NCBI RefSeq assembly: GCF_001955695.1
Contig: NZ_CP019236.1
Coordinates: 3,038,001 to 3,102,000 of the forward strand
Direction of reading: 5' to 3'
DNA from: Rhodoferax koreense
GTDB lineage: Bacteria > Pseudomonadota > Gammaproteobacteria > Burkholderiales > Burkholderiaceae_C
Length of the DNA: 64,000 bases
A program made the translations under genes and the position numbers. This document shows, piece by piece, positions 56,104 through 64,000 of the stretch (positions are counted from its first letter, which is position 1; each line of letters opens with the position of its first letter). The notes below the pieces were generated by a model. That model searched no databases and was not told the origin of the DNA. It saw nothing but the letters and a program-made list of their open reading frames with translations.

Positions 56104-57395
56104 TCAGGCGTCTTCGCGAGTTTTTCGAGCATGGGTGGCGTCACCAGGGTGATGCCGCTTTCGCTGCGGTAGAAGCGACGGGCGTCGGCTTCGGCGTCCT
56201 CGCCGATGACCATGCCGTCGGGAATGGCGCAGCCGCGGTCGATCACCGCGCGGTGGATGCGCGCGCCGCGGCCGATCTGCACGTCGGGCAGCAGCACCGC
56301 CCAGCCGACCGTGGCATAGGAGTGCACACGCACATTGGAGAACAGCACCGAGCGGAAGACGCTGCCCGAGACGATGCAGCCGCCCGAGACCAGCGATTCG
56401 ATGGCCATGCCGCGCCGGTCTTCCTGGTTGTGCACGAACTTGGCCGGCGGCAACTGCGCCTGGTAGGTCCAGATCGGCCAGTGCGTGTCGTACATGTTGA
56501 GCAGCGGGTCGGTGGCCGTGAGGTCGATGTTCGCGTCCCAATAGGCATCGATGGTGCCGACGTCGCGCCAGTAGGGTTCGTCGCCCTCCTTGTTGGGCAC
56601 GCTGCTCAGGCCGAACGGATGCGCCGCGGCATTGCCCTCGCGCACCGCGCGCGGGATGATGTCCTTGCCGAAGTCGTGGCTCGACTCCGCGTCGGCCATG
56701 TCGCGCTCGAGTTCCTCGTACAGGTATTTGGCGTTGAAGATGTAGATGCCCATGCTCGCCAGCGCCATGTCGGGATGGCCGGGCATGGCCGGTGGGTCGG
56801 CCGGCTTCTCGAGGAAGTCGGTGATCATGCTGTTTTCGTCCACCGCCATCACGCCGAAGGCCGAGGCTTCCTTGCGCGGGACGGCGATGCAGGCCACGGT
56901 GCAGTCGCGGCCCTTGGCCACGTGGTCGGCCAGCATCAGCGCGTAGTTCATCTTGTAGATGTGGTCGCCGGCCAGCACCACGATGTAGTCGGCGCCGTAA
57001 CTCTCGAGGATGTCGCGGTTCTGCTGCACCGCATCGGCCGTGCCGCGGTACCAATGTTCATTGTCATTGCGCTGCTGGGCGGGCAGAAGATCGACGAATT
57101 CGTTCATTTCGGTCTTCAGGAACGCCCAGCCACGTTGCAGATGGCGTAAAAGACTGTGTGACTTGTATTGGGTGATGACACCGATGCGCCGGATGCCGGA
57201 ATTCAGGCAATTGGACAACGCGAAGTCGATGATGCGGAATTTGCCGCCGAAATAAACCGCCGGCTTGGCCCGCTTGTCGGTCATGTTCATGAGGCGGCTG
57301 CCGCGCCCCCCGGCAAGTACCAGCGCGATGGCGCGCTTGGGCAGATCGAGACTTTGGGCCAGGTCGGTTGTTTTCATGGATGCCTCCGGTTTCAC
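56100..57395 (-). CDS. glgC: Glucose-1-phosphate adenylyltransferase
   Basis: Makes ADP-glucose from ATP and glucose 1-phosphate, the rate-limiting step of glycogen synthesis. 431 residues. It has [43 protein letters not shown], the catalytic and substrate segments [14 protein letters not shown] and [15 protein letters not shown], and a C-terminal left-handed beta-helix ending with hexapeptide-like repeats. The ATG at 57395 or the one at 57377 could be used; the latter gives [15 protein letters not shown]. It diverges from glgP. Confidence 0.96.
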   Translation of the reverse strand: MKPEASMKTTDLAQSLDLPKRAIALVLAGGRGSRLMNMTDKRAKPAVYFGGKFRIIDFALSNCLNSGIRRIGVITQYKSHSLLRHLQRGWAFLKTEMNEFVDLLPAQQRNDNEHWYRGTADAVQQNRDILESYGADYIVVLAGDHIYKMNYALMLADHVAKGRDCTVACIAVPRKEASAFGVMAVDENSMITDFLEKPADPPAMPGHPDMALASMGIYIFNAKYLYEELERDMADAESSHDFGKDIIPRAVREGNAAAHPFGLSSVPNKEGDEPYWRDVGTIDAYWDANIDLTATDPLLNMYDTHWPIWTYQAQLPPAKFVHNQEDRRGMAIESLVSGGCIVSGSVFRSVLFSNVRVHSYATVGWAVLLPDVQIGRGARIHRAVIDRGCAIPDGMVIGEDAEADARRFYRSESGITLVTPPMLEKLAKTPE

Positions 57396-57507
57396 AGGTG
57401 TGCACAGTTTTTTTCGTTCGCCCGGTCATCTTAAAGGACAGGCTTGACACCGGGGAAGATTGTCAGGGTTCGGGCGGCCGGCCATGGTTGCGCGAACGCG
57501 ACTGTGA

Positions 57508-57525
57508 AGTTACCTTGCAGTTACC
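57508..57525 (+). promoter_or_regulatory. AGTTACC-N4-AGTTACC direct repeat in the glgC-glgP divergent region
   Basis: Two exact 7-base direct repeats with a 4-base spacer (11-base period) lie 119 bases upstream of glgP and about 113 bases upstream of glgC. This is the geometry of OmpR/PhoB-family response-regulator boxes, although the sequence is not the PhoB consensus. The whole gap is 248 bases and contains no gene. Confidence 0.45.
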
Positions 57526-57643
57526 CCGTGCGAGAATGATTTTGAAGGTGTCCGCCCGCGGCCTCGCCCGCGGCGCAGCACCCCTCAGCCATTTCGATGA
57601 ACTGCCAAACCGGCCCCGCCGGTGGCCCTCTGCAAAGGACTCC

Positions 57644-60127
57644 ATGGTGACCCAGCCCTCTTCGAGCACCTCCGCGACCCCGACCACTCGCCCACCCGCG
57701 CCCGCCGATCTCCAGGCCGGCATCGACCAGCACCTGCTGGACACCGTCGGTGTCGAGTCCTCCGAGGCCACGCCGACCGACCTGATGCAGGCCGTCTCCC
57801 AGGTCGCGCGCCAGCAGCTCTCGCAGCGCTGGGTCGCCGCACAGGCGCGCGACCGCGAAAGCAAGGCGCGCCGCGTGGTCTACCTGTCGATGGAATTCCT
57901 CATGGGCCGCACCCTGTCCAACGCGCTCGGCGCGCTCAACCTGCGCGGCCCGGCGGCCGCCGGCCTGTCCCACTACGCGCAGACGCTGGAGGACATCTGC
58001 GACCGCGAGCCCGACGCCGCGCTCGGCAACGGCGGCCTGGGCCGGCTGGCCGCGTGTTTCTTGGACTCGATGGCCACCGTCGGGCTGCCCTCCTTCGGTT
58101 ACGGCATCCGCTACGAATACGGCATGTTCGCCCAGGACATCCAGAACGGCGCGCAGATGGAATACCCCGACCCCTGGCTGGAGAACGGCACGCCCTGGGA
58201 GTTCCCGCGCGCCAACATCACCTACCCCGTGCGCTTCGGCGGCTGGGTCGAGCCGGTGGACGGCAAATCCGTGTGGCGCCACGCGGGCGAGGTCGCGGCC
58301 AAGGCCTACGACATGGTGGTGCCGGGCCACGGCACGGACAAGGTCAGCACCTTGCGGCTGTGGAAGGCCGTGGCGCCCGCGCACATCGACCTCAACGCCT
58401 TCAACACCGGCGACTACGCCCGCGCGGCCAGCGCCAAGAACGAATACGAGAACATTTCCTGGGTGCTGTACCCCAACGACAGCACGCCGGCCGGCCGCGA
58501 ACTGCGGCTGAAGCAGGAATACTTCTTCGTCGCCGCCTCGGTGCAGGACCTGATCCAGCGCCACCTCGCCGAACACCCGACGCTGCTGAACCTGGCCGAG
58601 AAGGTGGCGATCCACCTCAACGACACGCATCCGGCGATCGGTGTGGCCGAGTTGATGCGCGTGCTGCACGACGAGCACAACCTGGCCTGGGGCACGGCCT
58701 GGGCCATCTGCCGCAAGACCTTCTCGTACACCAACCACACGCTGATGCCCGAGGCGCTCGAGACCTGGCCGGTCGCCCTGATCCAGCACGTGCTGCCGCG
58801 GCACATGGAAATCATCTTCCGCATCAACAAGGAATTCCTCGACGAGGCCGCGGCGCACCGGCCCGGCGACAACCAGTTCCTGGCGCGGCTGTCGCTGATC
58901 GACGAACACGGTGAGCGCCGCGTGCGCATGGCCCACCTGTCCATCGTCGGCAGCCACAAGGTCAACGGCGTGTCGGCGCTGCATTCCGACCTGCTGGTGC
59001 AGACCATCTTTGCCGATTTCGCGAGCATCTGGCCCGACCGCTTCACCAACATGACCAACGGCGTCACCCCGCGCCGCTGGCTGGCGCAGGCCAACCCCGA
59101 TCTTTCCAGCCTGCTCGACCGAACCCTCGGCGGCAACTGGCGGCTGGACCTCGACCAGTTGCAGCGCCTGCGCGAACACAAGCACGACCCCTCGTTCCAG
59201 AACGCCTTCATGGCCATCAAGCGCGCCAACAAGGTCCGGCTGGCCGCGCTCATCGAGCGCACCACGGGTGTGAAGGTCAGCCCCGACAGCCTGTTCGACG
59301 TCCAGGTCAAGCGCATCCACGAATACAAGCGCCAGTTGCTCAACGTGCTGCACGTGGTGACACGCTACCAGGCGATCCTGGCCCATCCGGAGGGCGTGAA
59401 CGGCCAGCCCTGGGTGCCGCGCACGGTGGTTTTCGCCGGCAAGGCCGCGTCGAGCTACGTCACGGCCAAGTCCATCATCCGGCTGATCCACGACGTGGGC
59501 GCGGTGATCAATGCCGACCCGCGCATCGGCGACAAATTGAAGCTGGTGTTCGTGCCCAACTACGGCGTTTCGGTGGCCGAGGTGATCATGCCCGGCGCCG
59601 ACCTCTCCGAGCAGATCTCCACCGCCGGCACCGAGGCCTCGGGCACCGGCAACATGAAACTGGCCCTCAACGGCGCGCTGACCATCGGCACCGACGACGG
59701 CGCCAACATCGAGATCCGCCAGAACGTGGGCGACGACAACATCTTCATCTTCGGCCTGCGCACGCCGGAGGTGCAGGCGCTGCGCCAGAGCGGTTACCAG
59801 CCGATGCGCTACTACGACAACAACCCCGAACTCAAGGCGGTGCTCGACGCCATTGCCGGCGGACAGTTCACGCCGACCGAGCCGGGCCGCTACCGCGCGC
59901 TGGTCGACTCGCTGCTCTGGGGCGGCGACCACTACCTGCTGCTGGCCGACTACGCGTCCTACGTGGCGGCGCAGTCGCGTGTCGACGACCTGTACCGCCG
60001 GCCTGACGAATGGTGCGCGCGCGCCATCACCAACGTCGCCGGCATGGGCGTGTTCTCCTCCGACCGCACCATCCGCGAATACGCGCGCCAGATCTGGCAC
60101 ATCGAAGCCGACGCCATCAAGACCTGA
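57644..60127 (+). CDS. glgP: Glycogen/maltodextrin phosphorylase
   Basis: Releases glucose 1-phosphate from glycogen. 827 residues from the ATG at 57644 (AAAGGA upstream). The frame is open further up but with no family similarity. GT35 landmarks are [38 protein letters not shown], the [13 protein letters not shown] segment and the PLP lysine in [19 protein letters not shown] Ser/Thr/Pro-rich tail of about 25 residues precedes the core. Five bases separate it from glgB. Confidence 0.96.
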   Translation: MVTQPSSSTSATPTTRPPAPADLQAGIDQHLLDTVGVESSEATPTDLMQAVSQVARQQLSQRWVAAQARDRESKARRVVYLSMEFLMGRTLSNALGALNLRGPAAAGLSHYAQTLEDICDREPDAALGNGGLGRLAACFLDSMATVGLPSFGYGIRYEYGMFAQDIQNGAQMEYPDPWLENGTPWEFPRANITYPVRFGGWVEPVDGKSVWRHAGEVAAKAYDMVVPGHGTDKVSTLRLWKAVAPAHIDLNAFNTGDYARAASAKNEYENISWVLYPNDSTPAGRELRLKQEYFFVAASVQDLIQRHLAEHPTLLNLAEKVAIHLNDTHPAIGVAELMRVLHDEHNLAWGTAWAICRKTFSYTNHTLMPEALETWPVALIQHVLPRHMEIIFRINKEFLDEAAAHRPGDNQFLARLSLIDEHGERRVRMAHLSIVGSHKVNGVSALHSDLLVQTIFADFASIWPDRFTNMTNGVTPRRWLAQANPDLSSLLDRTLGGNWRLDLDQLQRLREHKHDPSFQNAFMAIKRANKVRLAALIERTTGVKVSPDSLFDVQVKRIHEYKRQLLNVLHVVTRYQAILAHPEGVNGQPWVPRTVVFAGKAASSYVTAKSIIRLIHDVGAVINADPRIGDKLKLVFVPNYGVSVAEVIMPGADLSEQISTAGTEASGTGNMKLALNGALTIGTDDGANIEIRQNVGDDNIFIFGLRTPEVQALRQSGYQPMRYYDNNPELKAVLDAIAGGQFTPTEPGRYRALVDSLLWGGDHYLLLADYASYVAAQSRVDDLYRRPDEWCARAITNVAGMGVFSSDRTIREYARQIWHIEADAIKT

Positions 60128-60132
60128 GCGCC

Positions 60133-62328
60133 ATGCTGAACCACCACGACATCGACGCCATCGTCCACGGCCGCCATGGCGACGCCTTCGCGGTGCTCGG
60201 CCCGCATCCGCTGCCCGGCGATCCGGAGGGCCGGGTGTCGGTGCGTGCCTTCCTGCCCGGCGCTTCGGCGGTCGAGGTGCTCGACATCGGCAGCGGCCGC
60301 CTGCTGGCCAACCTCACCCGGCTCCACGACGAGGGTTTCTTCGAGGGCACGGGTGCGGCGCCGGGCCCGTCCTCGTACTGCTTCCGCATCTTCTGGCGCG
60401 ACGGCCACCACACGCTGGAGGACGACCCGTACCGGTTCGGCCTGGTGCTGAGCGACCTCGACATCTGGCTGCTCGGCGAAGGCTCCCACCTGCGACCGCA
60501 CGAGGTGCTCGGGGCCAGCCCGCGCAGCATCGACGGCGTGGCCGGCACCAGCTTCGCCGTGTGGGCGCCCAACGCCTCGCGCGTGAGCGTGATCGGCGAC
60601 TTCAACTTCTGGGACGGCCGCCGCCACCCGATGCGTCTGCGCCGCGAATGCGGCGTGTGGGAACTGTTCGTTCCCGGCGTGGAGGCCGGCGCCCGCTACA
60701 AATACCGCATCCATTCGCGCGAAGGCGATGTCCTGCCCGACAAGGCCGACCCCTACGCGCTGCAGGCCGAACTGCGCCCGGCCACCGCCAGCGTGGTGGC
60801 CGAGATGCCTGGTCTGCAGGCCGCCGAACCGGCACGGCGCGCGGCGAACGCGCTGAATGCGCCGATGAGCATCTACGAGGTGCACCTGGCCTCGTGGCGG
60901 CGCGTCACCGAGGACGGCGACCGCTGGCTGAGCTGGGACGAACTCGCGGCCAGCCTCGTCCCCTACGCCGCGGACATGGGTTTCACCCATCTCGAGCTCA
61001 TGCCGATCAGCGAACACCCGTTCGACGGCTCCTGGGGCTACCAGCCGATCGGCCTGTACGCGCCCACCGCGCGCTTCGGAGATCCGGCCGGCTTCCAGCG
61101 TTTCGTCGCGAGCTGCCATGCCGCCGGCATCGGGGTTTTGCTCGATTGGGTGCCGGCGCACTTTCCCACCGACGCGCACGGCCTGGGCCGCTTCGACGGC
61201 ACGCCGCTGTACGAATACGCCGATCCGCGCGAGGGCTTCCACAACGACTGGAATACCCTGATCTACAACCTCGGCCGCACGGAGGTACGCAACTTCCTGG
61301 TCGGCAATGCGCTGTACTGGCTGGAACGCTTCGGCGTGGACGGCCTGCGCGTGGATGCCGTGGCCTCGATGCTGTACCGCGACTACAGCCGCAAGCATGG
61401 CGAGTGGATCCCGAACGTGCATGGCGGCCGCGAGAACCTCGAAGCCATCGACTTTCTCAAGCGCATGAACGAGGTCGTCGGCGCGGAACGCCCGGAGGCG
61501 ACGACGCTGGCCGAGGAATCGACCTCGTTCCCCGGTGTCTCGCGACCCACCTACGCCGGCGGCCTGGGCTTCCATTACAAATGGAACATGGGCTGGATGC
61601 ACGACACGCTCGCCTACATGCAGCGCGACCCGCTGTACCGCAAGTACCACCACAACGAACTGAGCTTCGGCCTGGTCTATGCCTTCGACGAAAACTTCGT
61701 GTTGCCGATCTCGCACGACGAGGTGGTGCACGGCAAGGGCTCGCTGCTGGCCAGGATGCCCGGCGACCGCTGGCAGCAGTTTGCCAACCTGCGTGCCTAC
61801 CTGGGTTTCATGTTCGGCCATCCGGGCAAGAAGCTGCTGTTCATGGGTTGCGAGTTCGCACAGGAACGCGAATGGAACTTCGCGCAGAGCCTCGACTGGC
61901 ATTTGCTGGCCAACGCCGAACATGCGGGCGTGCAGCGCCTGGTGCGCGACCTGAACCGCCTCTACCGCGACACACCCGCGCTGCACGAACTCGACTGCTC
62001 GCCCGAGGGTTTCGAATGGATCGAGCACAACGACGCCCAGCACTCGGTCCTGAGCTTCGTGCGCAAGGGATCGGCCCGTGGCAGCCACGTCCTGGTCGTC
62101 TGCAACTTCACTCCCGAGGTGCGCCACGGCTACCGTGTCGGCGTGCCGGGAGCCGGCGTCTACCGCGAGCGGCTCAACACCGATTCCGAGCACTACGGCG
62201 GCAGCAACACCGGCACGCCGCTCGGCGCGGCCAGCAGCGAGCCCGTCGCCTGGCATGGTCGCGCGCAGTCCCTGCTGCTGACGCTGCCACCGCTGGCCAC
62301 GCTGATGTTCGAATGGACGGCCGTATGA
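60133..62328 (+). CDS. glgB: 1,4-alpha-glucan branching enzyme
   Basis: 731 residues. It has the extended N-terminal domain (N1, about residues 1-110) then a CBM48 ([22 protein letters not shown]). The GH13 barrel contains the nucleophile in [18 protein letters not shown], the acid/base in [12 protein letters not shown] and the third acid in [13 protein letters not shown]. It makes alpha-1,6 branches. Overlaps glgX by four bases. Confidence 0.97.
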   Translation: MLNHHDIDAIVHGRHGDAFAVLGPHPLPGDPEGRVSVRAFLPGASAVEVLDIGSGRLLANLTRLHDEGFFEGTGAAPGPSSYCFRIFWRDGHHTLEDDPYRFGLVLSDLDIWLLGEGSHLRPHEVLGASPRSIDGVAGTSFAVWAPNASRVSVIGDFNFWDGRRHPMRLRRECGVWELFVPGVEAGARYKYRIHSREGDVLPDKADPYALQAELRPATASVVAEMPGLQAAEPARRAANALNAPMSIYEVHLASWRRVTEDGDRWLSWDELAASLVPYAADMGFTHLELMPISEHPFDGSWGYQPIGLYAPTARFGDPAGFQRFVASCHAAGIGVLLDWVPAHFPTDAHGLGRFDGTPLYEYADPREGFHNDWNTLIYNLGRTEVRNFLVGNALYWLERFGVDGLRVDAVASMLYRDYSRKHGEWIPNVHGGRENLEAIDFLKRMNEVVGAERPEATTLAEESTSFPGVSRPTYAGGLGFHYKWNMGWMHDTLAYMQRDPLYRKYHHNELSFGLVYAFDENFVLPISHDEVVHGKGSLLARMPGDRWQQFANLRAYLGFMFGHPGKKLLFMGCEFAQEREWNFAQSLDWHLLANAEHAGVQRLVRDLNRLYRDTPALHELDCSPEGFEWIEHNDAQHSVLSFVRKGSARGSHVLVVCNFTPEVRHGYRVGVPGAGVYRERLNTDSEHYGGSNTGTPLGAASSEPVAWHGRAQSLLLTLPPLATLMFEWTAV

Positions 62329-64000
62329 ATTCAAGATTTGCCGGCTACATCCTGTCCGACGACCAATCGGACGAGCATCCCGCCCTGCAGCCTGGATTGC
62401 CCTGGCCGATGGGCGCCCACTGGGACGGCCAAGGCGTGAACTTCGCGGTGTTCTCGGCCAACGCCCAGGCCATGGAGCTCTGCCTGTTCAACGAAGACGG
62501 CACACAGGAAGTCGCGCGCTATCGGCTTCCGGCCCATACCAGCGACGTCTGGCACGGCTACCTGCCCGGCGCTGCACCCGGCCTGGTTTACGGTCTTCGC
62601 GCCTACGGCCCTTGGCGGCCGGACCGCGGGCAGCGCTTCGACGCCTCCAAGGTGCTGCTGGACCCGTACGCGCGCGAAGTCGTCGGCGACTTCGTCTGGC
62701 GCGAGGAACACTTCGCCGCCGACCGCGAACATCCGCTGCACATGGACACCCACGACAACGCGGCCTTCGCCTTGAAGGCGCGTGTGGTCCGGGAGGGCGA
62801 TTTCGACTGGGCCGGCGTCACCCCGCCGCACACGCCGCTGGCCGACACGGTGATCTACGAACTGCACGTCAAGGGTTTTTCGAAGCTCAGCGAAAAGCTG
62901 CCGCCCGAACTGCGCGGCACCTACGCCGGCCTGGGCCACGCCGCGTCGATCGCCCATCTGCAGCGCCTGGGCATCACCACCGTGAGCCTGTTGCCGGTGC
63001 ACTTCCCGGTGGACGAGGAACGGTTGAACCGCATGGGGCTCGTCAACTATTGGGGCTACAACACGCTGGCTTTCTTCGCCTTGAATCCGCGCCTGGCGAG
63101 TGGGCACCAGGGTTTGTCGCCGCGCGACGAGTTCCGCCAGATGGTCAAGGCATTGCATACGGCCGGCATCGAGGTGCTGCTCGACGTGGTCTACAACCAC
63201 ACGGCCGAATCCGACGAAACCGGCCCGAACCTGAGCTTTCGCGGCCTGGACAACGCCAGTTATTACCGCCTGCCGCCCGACGACCGCGCGCACTACGAGA
63301 ACCACACCGGCTGCGGCAACACCGTGGACATCCGCCAGCCGCGTGTACTGCAACTGGTGATGGACAGCCTGCGTTACTGGGTCGGCGAGATGCACGTCGA
63401 CGGCTTCCGCTTCGACCTGGCCTCTGTGCTCGGCCGCGGCGACAACGGCTTCGAGCGGAATGCGGCGTTTTTCACCGCCGTGGCACAGGACCCGGTGTTG
63501 TCGCGCGTGAAGATGATCGCCGAGCCCTGGGACATCGGCCCCGGCGGCTACCAGGTCGGCGGTTTCCCGCGCGGCTGGCTCGAATGGAACGACCATTTCC
63601 GCGACCACATGCGCAGCTTCTGGGTGCAGAGCGCGGCCCATCCGAGCCAGCCGGTGGATGGCGCCACGCGCGGCGCGTTCGCGCTGCGCCTGTGTGCTTC
63701 GTCCGACCTGTACCAGCCGCGCCAGCGCGCGCCGGCCGAATCGGTGAATTACGTGGTTTCGCACGACGGCTTCACGCTCGCCGATTTGCTGAGCTACAAC
63801 GAACGCCACAACCTGGCCAATGGCGAGGACAACCGCGACGGCCACGGCCACAACCTGAGCTTCAACTGCGGCGTCGAAGGTCCGAGCGACGATCCGGCCG
63901 TGCTCACGCTGCGCGGCCGTCTGCAGCGCGCGTTGCTGGCGACGGCGCTGCTGGCCCAGGGCACGCCGATGCTGTGCGCCGGCGACGAACTCGGCCATAC
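62325..64000 (+). CDS. glgX: Glycogen debranching enzyme, 3' end outside window
   Basis: The ATG at 62325 overlaps the glgB stop (ATGA), and the frame stays open to the window edge, giving 558 residues. A CBM48 domain ([19 protein letters not shown]) is followed by the GH13 isoamylase-type barrel. The substrate loop is [14 protein letters not shown], the nucleophile is in [16 protein letters not shown], the acid/base in [16 protein letters not shown] and the third acid in [15 protein letters not shown]. It hydrolyses alpha-1,6 links in phosphorylase limit dextrin. The last 100-150 residues are missing. Confidence 0.95.
   Translation, partial: MNSRFAGYILSDDQSDEHPALQPGLPWPMGAHWDGQGVNFAVFSANAQAMELCLFNEDGTQEVARYRLPAHTSDVWHGYLPGAAPGLVYGLRAYGPWRPDRGQRFDASKVLLDPYAREVVGDFVWREEHFAADREHPLHMDTHDNAAFALKARVVREGDFDWAGVTPPHTPLADTVIYELHVKGFSKLSEKLPPELRGTYAGLGHAASIAHLQRLGITTVSLLPVHFPVDEERLNRMGLVNYWGYNTLAFFALNPRLASGHQGLSPRDEFRQMVKALHTAGIEVLLDVVYNHTAESDETGPNLSFRGLDNASYYRLPPDDRAHYENHTGCGNTVDIRQPRVLQLVMDSLRYWVGEMHVDGFRFDLASVLGRGDNGFERNAAFFTAVAQDPVLSRVKMIAEPWDIGPGGYQVGGFPRGWLEWNDHFRDHMRSFWVQSAAHPSQPVDGATRGAFALRLCASSDLYQPRQRAPAESVNYVVSHDGFTLADLLSYNERHNLANGEDNRDGHGHNLSFNCGVEGPSDDPAVLTLRGRLQRALLATALLAQGTPMLCAGDELGH

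Noticed and set aside
57521..60100. 859-codon open frame opposite glgP
   Set aside because: High GC removes stop codons from the antisense frame; the product is His/Arg/Gly/Val-rich with no domain, while the plus strand has full glycogen phosphorylase.
59959..62334. 791-codon open frame opposite glgB
   Set aside because: Antisense shadow of the branching enzyme with no recognisable motif or ribosome site.

Overview
The window is high-GC, densely packed chromosomal DNA. Gene order and protein families point to a betaproteobacterium of the Burkholderiales, most likely Comamonadaceae (Variovorax/Polaromonas/Rhodoferax-like). Supporting signs are ilvB-ilvH-ilvC-pssA-leuA, nadE-glnB, the sigma factor-DUF3619-DUF3106-RDD string, and a znu/zur locus in its betaproteobacterial form. 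The family assignment is inference; no rRNA or other phylogenetic marker was compared. I found no tRNA, rRNA, CRISPR array, transposase or phage gene. No gene-free stretch exceeds 300 bases.

Layout. 1-10155 (minus): a catabolic operon with an acyl-CoA ligase, a branched-chain-amino-acid-type ABC importer (livK-H-M-G-F), an MBL-fold hydrolase and a fused enoyl-CoA hydratase/3-hydroxyacyl-CoA dehydrogenase cut by the window edge. 10320-14073 (plus): selO overlapping msrB, then yciB, bolA and a periplasmic parvulin. 14199-22911 (minus): branched-chain amino acid synthesis, ilvB-ilvH-ilvC-pssA, a leucine attenuator with a leader peptide, and two tandem, unlike 2-isopropylmalate synthases, followed by a DUF1624 membrane protein. 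23173-26558 (plus): ECF sigma factor, DUF3619, DUF3106, RDD, dgkA and a LOG-family gene. 26639-33781: glnB and nadE, a FemAB-like acyltransferase, a chemoreceptor and a PLP enzyme of the cystathionine gamma-synthase family. 33835-39913: zinc homeostasis. zur with a FtsX-type ABC system, a small Cys/His secreted protein and a DUF3299 protein run leftward. znuCBA, preceded by a tiny membrane ORF, runs rightward. Two palindromes that look like Zur boxes lie between them.

40032-42938 holds the most striking gene: a single 968-residue protein with an N-terminal half resembling animal cyclooxygenase (prostaglandin H synthase) and a C-terminal half resembling the CYP74 (allene oxide synthase/hydroperoxide lyase) group of P450s. 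It looks like a one-polypeptide oxylipin synthase in a bacterium. The cyclooxygenase tyrosine and proximal haem histidine are kept, but the distal peroxidase histidine is replaced by aspartate.

42961-49240: msrA, a YdcF-like protein, an isoaspartyl methyltransferase-like protein, rhodanese, a TolC-type outer membrane protein, an unusual cytoplasmic subtilase-like protein, and a lower-GC DUF2846 lipoprotein. 49392-54438 (minus): LPS core genes, a phosphomannomutase, two tandem heptosyltransferase I genes and waaA. 54559-64000: a complete glycogen locus with glgC-glgA diverging from glgP-glgB-glgX (glgX is cut by the window edge).

Two kinds of dispersed intergenic repeat occur. One is a structured element of about 95 bp found directly after the stop codons of two unrelated genes (14074 and 50959), in the same orientation relative to each gene.
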